Notes: generated by a model not told the origin, from the sequence alone. DNA of 64,000 bases from Flavisphingopyxis soli (GCF_007995095.1 NZ_VOPY01000004.1:94167-158166); one strand, 5' to 3'. Shown: positions 18,883 through 27,955, numbered from the stretch's first letter. Numbers and translations: made by a program.

Positions 18883-19967
18883 GCAAGATCGCGGTCCTGC
18901 TTCACGACTGTTCGCTCGGCGGGACCGAACGCGTCGCGCTCGAGCTGGCGCACGAATGGAGCAAGGCAGGGCGCAAGGTCGTGCTGCTGCTCGGCCACGA
19001 CCGCGGCGCCTTCGCGGGAATGGTCGATCCCGATATCGAGATCGTCACGGCACCCGGACCCATGCGGCGCGGTCGCGGACAGGTCGCCCGGCTGGGCCGC
19101 TGGGCCGCCGAAGAATTGGCCGACCGGCCTGACGTGACCGCATTGTTCATACCGGGCAATTATCATTTCCCGGCGATTCGAGCGATCCGGGCACGCAATC
19201 CGGACCTCCACATCATTGCAAAGATCAGCAATATTCTCGACCGGCCCGATCGACCCGCCTGGCGCCGCGGCGGCTTTGCCATGATCACGCGCCGGCGGCT
19301 GGCGGGCGTCGATGTCATCACCGTCCTGGGAGAATCGCTCCGCGCCGACGCCGAAACGGTCTTCGGTCGGGATGTACGGATCGTGGTTGCTTTCGATCCC
19401 TGCCGCGCGGCCGCCGTTCCTGCGCCGAGCCATCCACCGGGAACTGGCTTGATCGCCGTCGGGCGGCTCGTCGGTCAGAAGAACATCGTGCTGCTGGTCG
19501 ACGCCATGGCGCAACCCAGCCTGGCCGCGCGACATCTGTTGATCGTCGGAGACGGCCCGCAACGCGGCGTATTGGAACTTCGGGCCCGAACGCTGGGCAT
19601 CGCGGACCGAATCGAATTCGTCGGTATCCGGCACGATGTCAGTGCGATGATGGAGGCCTCGGCGCTGTTGCTGCTGAGTTCGCTTTACGAAGGCTATCCC
19701 GCCGTCGCGATCGAGGCGCTCGCAGCAGGTATCGGCGTCGTAACGACCGACTGCACCCCGGCGATGGACGAAATACTTCCGAGCCCGTCGCTTGGCTGCA
19801 TCGTGAGGTCGCTTAATCCGGCAGACTTCGCGCTTGCGGTCGCGGCCCAGCTTGACGGTGTTGCGTTCGATCGTGACGCCGCCGCACCGGTTGTTTCACG
19901 CCATCGGCCCGACCTTGCCGCGGGCCGTTATCTCGCGCTGTGCGACGGACAGGCGGCTGCGGCATGA
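18879..19967 (+). CDS. Glycosyltransferase family 4
   Basis: A 362-residue GT-B glycosyltransferase. N-terminal GGTERVALELAHEW contacts the acceptor side, and the C-terminal nucleotide-sugar domain has GRLVGQKN and the E-x7-E motif in EGYPAVAIEAL. Starts inside the stop of the TagF-like gene (ATGA) and its own stop overlaps the flippase start. Probable role: addition of one sugar to the lipid-linked polysaccharide repeat on the cytoplasmic face. Linkage unknown. Confidence 0.88.
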   Translation: MSKIAVLLHDCSLGGTERVALELAHEWSKAGRKVVLLLGHDRGAFAGMVDPDIEIVTAPGPMRRGRGQVARLGRWAAEELADRPDVTALFIPGNYHFPAIRAIRARNPDLHIIAKISNILDRPDRPAWRRGGFAMITRRRLAGVDVITVLGESLRADAETVFGRDVRIVVAFDPCRAAAVPAPSHPPGTGLIAVGRLVGQKNIVLLVDAMAQPSLAARHLLIVGDGPQRGVLELRARTLGIADRIEFVGIRHDVSAMMEASALLLLSSLYEGYPAVAIEALAAGIGVVTTDCTPAMDEILPSPSLGCIVRSLNPADFALAVAAQLDGVAFDRDAAAPVVSRHRPDLAAGRYLALCDGQAAAA

Positions 19968-21307
19968 GCGACCGTAGCGGCCTGAGGCGCGTCGGCGGCA
20001 ACATCGCCGCGCTGGTCACCGGCAAGGCGGGGGCGGGGCTGCTCAGTGTCGTGACGCTGGCGATCGTCGCGCGCCGGCTGGGGGTCGAGAATTACGGCGT
20101 GCTGACGCTGGTCCACGGCTATGTCACGCTGATCGGCAGCGTCGTTGCGTTTTCGGGCTGGCACGGGCTGGTGCGCTATGGCGGCGAGGCGCTCCATCGC
20201 GGCGATCATGGCCGCTTCCTGCGGCTGGTCGGATTCCTGTCGCTGATCGAGCTCGGCTTCGCGATCGTCGCGATCGCGCTCGCGGTGCTGCTCGTCCCGC
20301 TGGTCGGGCCGCGGCTCGGCTGGCCGCCCGACGCGATCCGCTTCGCGCCATTTTACTGCATCGCGGTGCTGGCGACGGTGCGCGCGACGCCGCAGGGCAT
20401 TCTCCAGCTCGCCGACCGCTTCGACCTGATCGGCCTGCACCAGATCGTCATGCCGGTCGTCCGGCTGGTCGGCGCGCTGATCGCCTGGGCAATGGGCGGC
20501 GGCCTGACCGCCTTCTTCCTCGTCTGGCTGGCAGGCGCGCTGGCCGAGGGGATTTCGATGTGGCTGTTCGCGCTGGGCCGGCTGCCCGGACTCGTGCGCG
20601 ATTATGACCGCCCGCTTGGCTCGTCGCTCAGGCCCCGTGCGATTCGCCGCGACAATCCCGGCATCCTGCCCTTTATCGCGACGACCAATGCCGACCTGAC
20701 GCTGCAGGAATTCGCGCCCAACGCGGTGCCGCTGGTGATCGGCTGGGTGCTCGGCCCCGCCGCAGTCGGCCTGTTCGCGCTATCGCTGCGCGTCAGCAAC
20801 GTCATCATGCAGCCCGCGCGGATGATGGGCCAGGCGAGCTATGCGGTGATCGCCGACCTCATCCGGCGCAAACGCTTTGCCGAACTGTCGCAAACCGTGT
20901 GGCGCAGCGTCGCGATCGCGACCGCGCTGGCGGGCGTCCTCGTTGCGGTCATCGCATTGTTCGCGCCGACGATATTGACGCTGCTCGGCGGGGCGAGCTT
21001 TGCCGGCGGCGCGGTCCTGTTGATCATCGTCGCGGCGGGCCGCGCCCTGCAGGCGGGCGCGCCGGTGCTGATCGCGACCTTGACCGCGTTCGGGCGGCCG
21101 GGTCGATCAATCATGGTCAACCTGTCGGCCAGCCTCGTTTTCCTTGCGGTACTGCCGCTGCTGCTCGCGCGGCTCGGGGTCGAGGGCGCGGGATTGCAGG
21201 TGTTGCTGCAGGCCGTCGCGACGATCGCGGCGCTGACATGGCTGGTGCGGCGCTTGCTCGCCGATCCGCCCGAAATGCCCGACGATGCGCCCGAGGTGTC
21301 GTCATGA
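19964..21307 (+). CDS. Wzx-type polysaccharide flippase (MOP superfamily)
   Basis: A 447-residue polytopic membrane protein with roughly 12-14 hydrophobic helices. The N-terminal VARRLGVENYGVLTLV is the classical signature of O-antigen/teichoic-acid flippases of the MOP exporter superfamily. I start at MSDRSGL, whose ATG overlaps the preceding TGA. It would flip the lipid-linked glycan made by the flanking glycosyltransferases. No polymerase or export/ligase gene is present in this segment. Confidence 0.85.
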   Translation: MSDRSGLRRVGGNIAALVTGKAGAGLLSVVTLAIVARRLGVENYGVLTLVHGYVTLIGSVVAFSGWHGLVRYGGEALHRGDHGRFLRLVGFLSLIELGFAIVAIALAVLLVPLVGPRLGWPPDAIRFAPFYCIAVLATVRATPQGILQLADRFDLIGLHQIVMPVVRLVGALIAWAMGGGLTAFFLVWLAGALAEGISMWLFALGRLPGLVRDYDRPLGSSLRPRAIRRDNPGILPFIATTNADLTLQEFAPNAVPLVIGWVLGPAAVGLFALSLRVSNVIMQPARMMGQASYAVIADLIRRKRFAELSQTVWRSVAIATALAGVLVAVIALFAPTILTLLGGASFAGGAVLLIIVAAGRALQAGAPVLIATLTAFGRPGRSIMVNLSASLVFLAVLPLLLARLGVEGAGLQVLLQAVATIAALTWLVRRLLADPPEMPDDAPEVSS

Positions 21308-22416
21308 CTGCGCCCGATCTTGCCGGGCGGCGCGTTTTCGTTTTCGCCAAGGGCTTCGCCCCCGACGAAGGCGGGATGCAGACCTACGCCGCAGGCGTAG
21401 CGCATGGCTATGCGGCGCTGGGGGCAAGCGTGACCGTTTTTAGCCAGACCTCGATCGGCCCGCGCGTTTTCGAAGCCGATGGCCTGCGGCTCGTCGATAT
21501 CGGGCCGGGCAAGTCGCCGCTGGTGATCGCGCGGCTGCGCGCGGCGGTCCGGCGAGAGATGCGCGCGAACGGTGCGCCCGATTTCGTCCATGCGACGACC
21601 TGGCGGACAGCGGTGATCGCGCGGCTCGCGGGGCTGGCTTTTGCCGTCACCGTCCATGGCCGCGAGATGGCGCGTACGCAGGGGCTTGCGGCGATGGTGA
21701 TGCGCCATGTCCTCGCCCGCGCGGAGCGGATCGTCGCGGTCAGCCATTATACGCGCCGCGTCCTGCTCGTGCGTTTTCCCGAACTCACCGAGCGGACCGT
21801 CATTGCGTGGAACGGTTGCGACAGCGATCCGGCCTCGGCGTGCGGCCCCAAGGACACCGATCCGCCGCTGGTCCTGACCCTGTGCCGGATCGAGCCGCGC
21901 AAGAATGTCGCGACGGCGATAGGCGCGGTGGCGGCGTGCAACAGCCCCGCGATCCGCTGTCATTATATCGTCGCCGGGCGGGGTCCCGACCTCGCCAAGA
22001 TCCGCGCGCAGGCCGAGCGGTTGTCGCAAGGGCAGGCGATCCGGATCGCGGGCTTCGTCTCCGATGACGAGATGGCCACGCTCTACCACCGCGCGGCGAT
22101 CTTCCTCCACCCGCAGATCGCGGTCGAGCAGGGGCGCGATTTCGAAGGCTTCGGTATCGCGATCGCCGATGCGATGGCCGCCGGATGCGCGTGCATCGTC
22201 GGGCGCGACGGCGGCACCCCCGAACTCGTCGAAGACGGGGTGTCGGGGATAGTCGTCGATGGCCATGACGGCGAGGAGGTCGGCGCGGCGCTCAGGATGC
22301 TGCTCGACGATACCGAGCGATGCCGGGCGATCGGCACGGCGGCGCGGACGCGCGCGGCGCGCTTCACCTGGGATCGCCATGTCCGGATCGCGCTCGGCAC
22401 GATTCCCGGCGACTAG
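21304..22416 (+). CDS. Glycosyltransferase family 4
   Basis: A 370-residue GT-B enzyme starting at an ATG overlapping the flippase TGA. Visible: acceptor-side DEGGMQTYAAGVAHGYAALG, an HGREMARTQG loop, LCRIEPRKN, and the nucleotide-sugar motif FEGFGIAIADAMAAG. In the usual E-x7-E the second Glu is replaced by Asp, a conservative but uncommon change. Final gene of the polysaccharide operon; its stop overlaps the stop of the convergent NTP transferase gene by three bases. Confidence 0.88.
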   Translation: MTAPDLAGRRVFVFAKGFAPDEGGMQTYAAGVAHGYAALGASVTVFSQTSIGPRVFEADGLRLVDIGPGKSPLVIARLRAAVRREMRANGAPDFVHATTWRTAVIARLAGLAFAVTVHGREMARTQGLAAMVMRHVLARAERIVAVSHYTRRVLLVRFPELTERTVIAWNGCDSDPASACGPKDTDPPLVLTLCRIEPRKNVATAIGAVAACNSPAIRCHYIVAGRGPDLAKIRAQAERLSQGQAIRIAGFVSDDEMATLYHRAAIFLHPQIAVEQGRDFEGFGIAIADAMAAGCACIVGRDGGTPELVEDGVSGIVVDGHDGEEVGAALRMLLDDTERCRAIGTAARTRAARFTWDRHVRIALGTIPGD

Positions 22417-23183
22417 CGCGCGGCGAGGATCGTCTCGGCGAGCGCGAGGTCGGCGGGCTTGTCGACGTCGATGCACGCCTCGGGCTGCGGCATCGCAACC
22501 AGTTTCGCGTCGATGCCGTGGCGCCGTCCGATCCGTGCAATCGCGTCGGGCAGGGTGACGAGGCGCAGCACTGCGGCGATCAATATGGCCGGCCCGAACG
22601 CCGATATGACGCGCCAGCCCTTCTTGCGATCCTGTTCGACGTCGCGCCAGATCGCGATCAGCGGCAGGACCGCCTCGCCGCCGATCCAGAACAGGTTGGC
22701 ACCCGACCAGGCGCCGCCACGGAATTTGAGCCAGCTGCGTTGTGACTTGGGATAGGCGCTGAGCAGCGTGCACCGCTCGACCATCGCGATGCCAAGGTCG
22801 TGCGGCTGCGCGGCGGCGAGGAAATGGTCGACCATCGCGCCGGTCAGCAAGGCATTGTCGGCGGTCGTCACCAGCATCGGCGCCGCCCCCTGATTGATCA
22901 GCCGGGCGATCGTCGCCGCGATCGTCGGCAGCGAGGGGGCAAAGACGATGCGCGAATCGTTCGCCATCCAGGCGCAGGCGGGATCGTCTTGCAGCGCCGC
23001 GAAATCCTGCGCGACGACGACGATGCGGCCGATGTCCCGATGATCGGCGAGAACGCGCACGACACGCGAGACCATCGCTTCGCCCGCAACCGGAATCAGC
23101 GCCTTGGCATCGACACCGAGCGAACGCGCGAACGGGTCGCCGCCGGGCCGCTCTCCGGCGAGGACGATCGCGGTCGCCGTCAC
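22413..23183 (-). CDS. MobA-like NTP transferase domain protein
   Basis: A 256-residue nucleotidyltransferase-fold protein: N-terminal AIVLAGERPGG with Lys27 (DAKALIPV) is the NTP-binding P-loop-like segment, and VTTADNALL supplies the metal-binding Asp. The C-terminal part, with a hydrophobic stretch FGPAILIAAVLRLVTLPDAI, differs from MobA and IspD, so the substrate is unknown. It follows the esterase gene with an ATGA overlap. Neighbouring lipid kinase and phosphoesterase genes suggest a lipid head-group role (inference). Confidence 0.7.
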   Translation of the reverse strand: MTATAIVLAGERPGGDPFARSLGVDAKALIPVAGEAMVSRVVRVLADHRDIGRIVVVAQDFAALQDDPACAWMANDSRIVFAPSLPTIAATIARLINQGAAPMLVTTADNALLTGAMVDHFLAAAQPHDLGIAMVERCTLLSAYPKSQRSWLKFRGGAWSGANLFWIGGEAVLPLIAIWRDVEQDRKKGWRVISAFGPAILIAAVLRLVTLPDAIARIGRRHGIDAKLVAMPQPEACIDVDKPADLALAETILAAR

Positions 23184-24073
23184 TGTGCGGGGAGGTCCGC
23201 GACGCGGTGGAGGAATGCTGCGCTGTCGGCGAGGACGCGGCCCTTCGACCGGAACGGCCGCGACAGCGCCATGATGATATCCTCATGGTCGAGCCCGGGA
23301 TACTCCTTGACCTCGCCGTCGCGCCCGGCGGCCTTGAGCGCCTTGGCGAGATCATAGGCATTGTGCGGCTTGACCGTGGTGTCGGCGCTGCCCGTGATCA
23401 GCAGCATCGGCGGTGATGCGGCCGAGACGTAATGGATCGGCTGGGTGATCTCGGCCGGGCGCGCCTTGCCCATCGCGTTGATCGACGATTCCTTGTCGAG
23501 CGGTAGGAAGTTGTAGGGGCCCGACAGGCCCGCCACACCCTTGATCGCCGACATCGGTACGCCGCTGGCGGCAAGATATTCGGGATCGAGCGCGATCATC
23601 GCGGCGATATGCGCGCCCGCCGAATGGCCGGCGAGGACGATCCGGTCGGGATCGGCGCCGTAGCGCGCGGCAAGGCTGCGGGCCTTGGCGACTGCCGCTG
23701 CGCCGTCTTCGAGAAAGTCGGGAAAGACGTGGTCGGGGACCAGCCGATAGCTTGGCACTGCAACAACGAACCCCTGTGCGGCATAAGCGCGCCCGGCAAA
23801 GCCATAGCTTTCGCGGTTGCCCTGGTACCAGCCGCCGCCGTGGAAAAAGACGAGCAGCGGCCGGGGCTTTCCGGTCGCTTCGGCGGGGGCATAGATATCG
23901 AGCTTCTGGCGCGGATCGGAGCCATAGGCGACATCGCTTGCGACCTTGCGCGTGGCCGCATCGCCCGCCCAGGCGCTGTCGATGATATCGAGCTGGCGCG
24001 GCGGCTCGTGACTGAGCAGCCAGACCAGCGCCGCGCCCGCGACAACGATGAGGGCGATCGCGATACGCAGCAT
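23180..24073 (-). CDS. Membrane-anchored alpha/beta hydrolase (esterase)
   Basis: A 297-residue BD-FAE/acetyl-hydrolase-type enzyme. The start at MLRIAIALIV is preferred because AGGAAG lies just upstream; an ATG 18 bases earlier lacks this. Residues 1-20 form a signal anchor or signal peptide. Oxyanion motif HGGGW (78-82), nucleophile Ser151 in GHSAG, and a late acid/His region (LDHEDII) complete a Ser hydrolase. Periplasmic substrate unknown. Coupled to the NTP transferase and divergent from the lipid kinase, 52 bases away. Confidence 0.82.
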   Translation of the reverse strand: MLRIAIALIVVAGAALVWLLSHEPPRQLDIIDSAWAGDAATRKVASDVAYGSDPRQKLDIYAPAEATGKPRPLLVFFHGGGWYQGNRESYGFAGRAYAAQGFVVAVPSYRLVPDHVFPDFLEDGAAAVAKARSLAARYGADPDRIVLAGHSAGAHIAAMIALDPEYLAASGVPMSAIKGVAGLSGPYNFLPLDKESSINAMGKARPAEITQPIHYVSAASPPMLLITGSADTTVKPHNAYDLAKALKAAGRDGEVKEYPGLDHEDIIMALSRPFRSKGRVLADSAAFLHRVADLPAQ

Positions 24074-24125
24074 GTTTCTTCCTTTGATCATGGCACTTTC
24101 GCGCGATCATGACGTTATCCCTTCA

Positions 24126-24944
24126 ATGCGCAAGACCTGGCTTATCGTGAACATCGACAGTGGCAGCTACGACGCGACGGCGTGCGATCGCGTCGGCGAC
24201 GCGCTCGCCGCGAAGGGTTGGCCGTGCGATCGCGTCGTGCAGTTCCCGCAGGACGATCTGCCCGATCGCGCGATGCTCGAACGCGAAGGTGTCGATACGA
24301 TCGCGATCTATACCGGTGACGGCACGATCAATTCGCTGGCGAGCGCGCTCGAAGGCTGGGCGGGCGAGCTGCTCGTCCTGCCCGGCGGCACGCTCAACCT
24401 GCTGTCGAAAAAGCTCCACGGCGACCGCTCGGTCGAGGATATCGTCGCCGATCTCGACGGCGCGCGAACGGTGCGGCCGCCGGTCATCCGCGGCGGCGGC
24501 ATAACCGCGCTGGTCGGCGTCATCGTCGGCCCGACGACCGTCTGGGGCGAGGTCCGCGAGCAGGCCCGCCATCTCGACGTATCGGCCTTGGTCGAGACGG
24601 TGCCCAATGCGGTTTCCGAAACCTTTGGCGATGACAGCGTTCGCCTTGCCGGGGCCGAGCAAGGCTATCCGGCGCTCAACCTGACCCCGCTCGAGGACCG
24701 GATTTTCGTCCAGGGGTTTCTGACCGACAATGCGGCGCAGGTGCTCAGCCACGGATTTGCCTGGCTCGGCGGCGATTTTCGCAACGGCCCGCACGACGAC
24801 CTGGGCCATCACGGCGAGGTCGCGATCGAAGGATCGGGCGAGATCGGCATGCTCTACGACGGCGAGCGCGGCGAGATCGTCTCGGGGACGAAATTTACCC
24901 CCGGCACGCTTGACCTTGGATTGCTGGCGACCGACACCGCTTGA
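24126..24944 (+). CDS. Diacylglycerol/ceramide kinase-like lipid kinase
   Basis: A 272-residue protein of the DAG-kinase catalytic family. The nucleotide-binding GDGT (64-67) and PGGTLNLLSKKL (86 onward) are clear, while the typical second domain is short. The start at MRKTWLIVN is chosen because the conserved first strand follows directly. Family members phosphorylate diacylglycerol, ceramide or undecaprenol. It is followed two bases later by a metallophosphoesterase and faces an NTP transferase/esterase pair; together with sphingolipid genes elsewhere in the window a ceramide-type substrate is plausible but unproven. Confidence 0.75.
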   Translation: MRKTWLIVNIDSGSYDATACDRVGDALAAKGWPCDRVVQFPQDDLPDRAMLEREGVDTIAIYTGDGTINSLASALEGWAGELLVLPGGTLNLLSKKLHGDRSVEDIVADLDGARTVRPPVIRGGGITALVGVIVGPTTVWGEVREQARHLDVSALVETVPNAVSETFGDDSVRLAGAEQGYPALNLTPLEDRIFVQGFLTDNAAQVLSHGFAWLGGDFRNGPHDDLGHHGEVAIEGSGEIGMLYDGERGEIVSGTKFTPGTLDLGLLATDTA

Positions 24945-24946
24945 CC

Positions 24947-25786
24947 ATGATCAAACTTTTTCATGTCAGCGACATCCATTTCGGCGTCGAAGACCCGATG
25001 GCGCACGGCTGGTTCAAGGAGTGCGTTGCGCGCGAAAAGCCCGATGGCATCGCGCTGACCGGCGATATCACGCAGCGCGCGACGCTGGGCCAGTTCGCCG
25101 CCGCGACGCGCTGGATCGCCTCGCTCGAAGCGCCGGTCAAGGTCGAGATCGGCAATCACGACATGCCCTATTACGACCCGGTCGAGCGCGCCTTTGCGCC
25201 CTATCGGCGTTTCCTGACGTTGCAGAAAGCGGTCGAACGGCCGATCGACCTGCCCGGCGTGTCGCTCGTTTCACTGCGATCGACGTCGCGCGCGCAGTGG
25301 CGGACCAACTGGTCGCGCGGGATCATTCGCCCCGCCGCGCTCGCCGGGACGCTCGCCAGAATCGCTGCGGTGCCCAAGGGCGACATGATCATCGTCTGCA
25401 CCCACCATCCGCTCGTTGAGACCAACACCAAGGGCGAGGTGCTGACGCGCCATGGCGAACATGCCCTGTGCGCACTCGCCAAGGCAGGGGTCCACGCGAT
25501 CCTGACCGGCCATGTCCACGACGCCTTCGACCTCACGCACCCGACCCCCGACGGCCCGATCCGCATGATCGGCGCGGGCACGCTGTCGCGCCGCGTCCGT
25601 TCGACCCCGCCGAGCTTCAACGAGCTGACGATCGAGAACGGCATGATCAAGGTGCGCGCGCGCAATGTCGCGGAACTGGAGACTTCGGCAGTCCAGATCG
25701 ACGACATCCCGCCCGATGCAGAGCCGCCGGAGGCGGGTGACCGGGTCGCCCCGGCCGCGACGCTGGTCGAGGATCGCAGCGCATAG
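24947..25786 (+). CDS. Calcineurin-like metallophosphoesterase
   Basis: A 279-residue phosphoesterase with a complete two-metal site: DIHFG (Asp9, His11), GD at 39-40, GNHD (69-72), HHPL near 148 and GHVHD near 182. Related to the CpdA/Icc and lipid-phosphoesterase subfamilies. ATG at 24947 is two bases after the lipid kinase stop; a TTG six bases upstream would overlap that stop, so either start keeps the two genes coupled. Likely acts on the product or a by-product of the kinase step (inference). Confidence 0.82.
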   Translation: MIKLFHVSDIHFGVEDPMAHGWFKECVAREKPDGIALTGDITQRATLGQFAAATRWIASLEAPVKVEIGNHDMPYYDPVERAFAPYRRFLTLQKAVERPIDLPGVSLVSLRSTSRAQWRTNWSRGIIRPAALAGTLARIAAVPKGDMIIVCTHHPLVETNTKGEVLTRHGEHALCALAKAGVHAILTGHVHDAFDLTHPTPDGPIRMIGAGTLSRRVRSTPPSFNELTIENGMIKVRARNVAELETSAVQIDDIPPDAEPPEAGDRVAPAATLVEDRSA

Positions 25787-25822
25787 AAAAAGGGCGGCCC
25801 CGCGGGACCGCCCTTTTCTTGT
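25787..25822. terminator. Bidirectional terminator between phosphoesterase and rpsI
   Basis: AAAAAGGGCGG and its complement CCGCCCTTTTC flank a short loop between two convergent genes. A-tract before and T-tract after the stem serve both strands. Confidence 0.85.
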
Positions 25823-25838
25823 AGCGTATCGGTTCGCG

Positions 25839-26426
25839 TTAGCGCTTCGAGAACTGGAAGCTCTTGCGCGCCTTGGCCCGGCCGTACTTCTTGCGCTCGA
25901 CGACGCGGCTGTCGCGGGTCAGGAACCCGGCCGTCTTGATCGTCGCGCGAAGCTTGGGCTCGAACTTGCTCAAGGCCTGCGAGATGCCGTGCTTGACCGC
26001 GCCGGCCTGGCCCGAAAGCCCGCCGCCCTTGACCGTAGCGACGACGTCGTACTGGCCACGACGGTCGGTGATGTCGAACGGCTGGTTGATGATCAGGCGC
26101 AGCGTCGGACGGGCGAAGAATTCCGCCTGGTCACGGCCGTTGACGGTGATCTTGCCGGTGCCGGGCTTGACCCAGACGCGGGCGACCGCGTCCTTGCGAC
26201 GACCGGTCGCATAAGCGCGGCCCTGGGCGTCGAGTTCCTGCTCGCGAATCGGTGCAGGAGCGCCGCCGCCGCCATCGGTCGCGGGGTTATATTCGGCAGG
26301 CGCTTCGGCCTCTGCAACGGCAGTATCGCCACCGGTTGCAGGTGCTTCGGCTGCGGCAGGCGTGCCGCCGGCGATGTCCTTGAGGTCCGCCAGCGACTGG
26401 CGGGTGTCTTCGATCTTGTCGGCCAT
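25839..26426 (-). CDS. rpsI: 30S ribosomal protein S9
   Basis: S9 (195 residues), whose basic C-terminal tail reaches the ribosomal P site. The core (from [16 protein letters not shown] to the end [14 protein letters not shown]) is standard. The first 65 or so residues are an Ala/Glu-rich acidic extension, common in alphaproteobacterial S9 and absent from E. coli. Its ATG overlaps the rplM stop by one base (TAATG). Confidence 0.97.
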   Translation of the reverse strand: MADKIEDTRQSLADLKDIAGGTPAAAEAPATGGDTAVAEAEAPAEYNPATDGGGGAPAPIREQELDAQGRAYATGRRKDAVARVWVKPGTGKITVNGRDQAEFFARPTLRLIINQPFDITDRRGQYDVVATVKGGGLSGQAGAVKHGISQALSKFEPKLRATIKTAGFLTRDSRVVERKKYGRAKARKSFQFSKR

Positions 26427-26905
26427 TATGCGCCCACCTTGTTCTTGCGGTTCATCGAAGCGACGTCGAGCACGGTTGGCTCCTGTCCTTCATGCGGATG
26501 CTCGGAGCCCTTGTAGACGCGCAGGTTGCGCATCTGCTGGCGACCCAGCGGGCCGCGCGGGATCATGCGTTCGACCGCCTTTTCAAGGATACGCTCGGGG
26601 AAACGACCCTCGAGGATCTTGCCGGCAGGCGTCTCTTTCAGGCCGCCGACATAGCCGGTGTGCTTGTAATAGATTTTCTTCTTCAGCTTATCGCCGGTGA
26701 AGCGCACCTTTTCGGCGTTGATGACGATGACATTGTCACCGCAATCGACGTGCGGGGTGAAGCTCGGCTTGTGCTTGCCGCGCAGCAGGTTGGCGATGAT
26801 CGTCGCAACGCGGCCGACAACGAGGCCTTCGGCGTCGATCAACACCCAGTTCTTTTCGACCGTACCGGCATTGGCCGACTTGGTCGTTTTCATCAGCGCC
26901 TTCAT
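26426..26905 (-). CDS. rplM: 50S ribosomal protein L13
   Basis: L13 (159 residues) with the conserved [31 protein letters not shown] and [10 protein letters not shown] segments. A strong ribosome-binding sequence, GAGGAG, precedes the ATG. A TTGACA at 27029-27034 on the minus strand may be the -35 of the rplM-rpsI promoter, though no good -10 follows. That leaves a leader of about 100 bases with a GC-rich hairpin. Confidence 0.97.
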   Translation of the reverse strand: MKALMKTTKSANAGTVEKNWVLIDAEGLVVGRVATIIANLLRGKHKPSFTPHVDCGDNVIVINAEKVRFTGDKLKKKIYYKHTGYVGGLKETPAGKILEGRFPERILEKAVERMIPRGPLGRQQMRNLRVYKGSEHPHEGQEPTVLDVASMNRKNKVGA

Positions 26906-26952
26906 GGGCCTGAACTCCTCAAAAATGATATCGCGACCGTCAGGCGTATGCG

Positions 26953-26980
26953 CCGGGCGGTCAAAACAAACGCCGCCCGG
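26953..26980 (-). other. Hairpin in the rplM-rpsI leader
   Basis: Perfect 8-bp stem CCGGGCGG/CCGCCCGG with a 12-base loop, 48 bases before the rplM start. It could be the upstream lipoprotein gene's terminator or a leader structure for ribosomal autoregulation; no long T-tract favours the second slightly. Confidence 0.35.
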
Positions 26981-27061
26981 AACGGACGGCGCGTTGTTGA
27001 GCGAGCCAATGGCCCTCGTTCGCTGCTATGTCAAGCTGGAAGCGGCTTTGCTGACAGGTAT

Positions 27062-27955
27062 TCAAATACCTTGAGGATCAAGCGGGGTCAATGTCCGCGT
27101 TTTGCGGCTCAGCGCACGACCGTCGGCCCGGCCGGCGGTGTCGCGCTGTTCGATCCGCGTTGCCAGCCCGGTTGCGCGATCGATCGAATAGGTGATCGCG
27201 CTGACGATGGCCAAAGCCTGGTTGCCGTCGTCGCCCGCGCGGACGGTACGCGTCGTTTCGTCTATCTGCATGCTCGCGGCATCGCTGGCGACGATCTCGA
27301 GATGGGTCTTGGCGCTGACCGGAGCATCGGTCAGGTCCCGGCCTCTGGTCTGGAGCTCGGCGGGTGCTTGCCCGACCTGGCTTTGCGCGAATTGCAGAAG
27401 CGGGCGGACCTCTTCGAACAAGAGCTGCGTCATCGCCTCGTCGTCGAGCTGGGCCATGCGTGCGACCGCAGCGCGCGCAATGGCGACGTCGCCGCCATTG
27501 GCCCCGTTGCGCGCGATCTCGTCGACCAGGCGGTCGAATGCAGCCCGCACTGCGACCGGATCGTCGAGATAGACGGTGTGACCGTCCGCCGACAGGTGAT
27601 AGCCGATCGTCATGCCGAGCAGCGGCCGCAGCGCGGCGCGAAAGGCCGTGACCATCTTTGCGGGGGCGTCGGCGGAGACGTCGGTCAGCGTAACGTCGAG
27701 ATGAAAGCCGCGTCCGGCGCGTGCGAATTGCAGCCGGTAGCGCCGCGAAAAGCTCAGCTCCTCGCCCGACGGGCCGGGCTGGGCCTGGTCGATGCGATAG
27801 TCGAGCGGACGGTCGAGCGGCGGGGCGAAGGGCAGGCTGATCGGGGCGACAGGCGCGGCGGCCGCATCGCCCGCTTCGTGCGCGGCCACCGCGGCGGGGG
27901 AACACGCCGCAAGTCCCGCGATCAGGATGGCAATCGGCATATTGGCGGCCATCAT
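27062..27955 (-). CDS. Predicted lipoprotein of unknown function
   Basis: A 297-residue protein starting at an ATG overlapping the TGA of the heme A synthase gene. Residues 1-18 form a lipoprotein signal with lipobox LAAC. The body is rich in short beta segments (LDYRIDQAQPGPSGEELSFS; FHLDVTLTDVSA; LATRIEQRDTAG) and could be a beta-rich periplasmic domain of the DUF6263 kind, but I do not recognise it securely. Coupled to ctaA; no functional clue beyond that. Confidence 0.75.
   Translation of the reverse strand: MMAANMPIAILIAGLAACSPAAVAAHEAGDAAAAPVAPISLPFAPPLDRPLDYRIDQAQPGPSGEELSFSRRYRLQFARAGRGFHLDVTLTDVSADAPAKMVTAFRAALRPLLGMTIGYHLSADGHTVYLDDPVAVRAAFDRLVDEIARNGANGGDVAIARAAVARMAQLDDEAMTQLLFEEVRPLLQFAQSQVGQAPAELQTRGRDLTDAPVSAKTHLEIVASDAASMQIDETTRTVRAGDDGNQALAIVSAITYSIDRATGLATRIEQRDTAGRADGRALSRKTRTLTPLDPQGI

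Noticed and set aside
20839..23361. Minus-strand open frame of about 840 codons across the flippase and GT4 genes
   Set aside because: Overlaps three coding genes on either strand and is Arg-rich without any domain.
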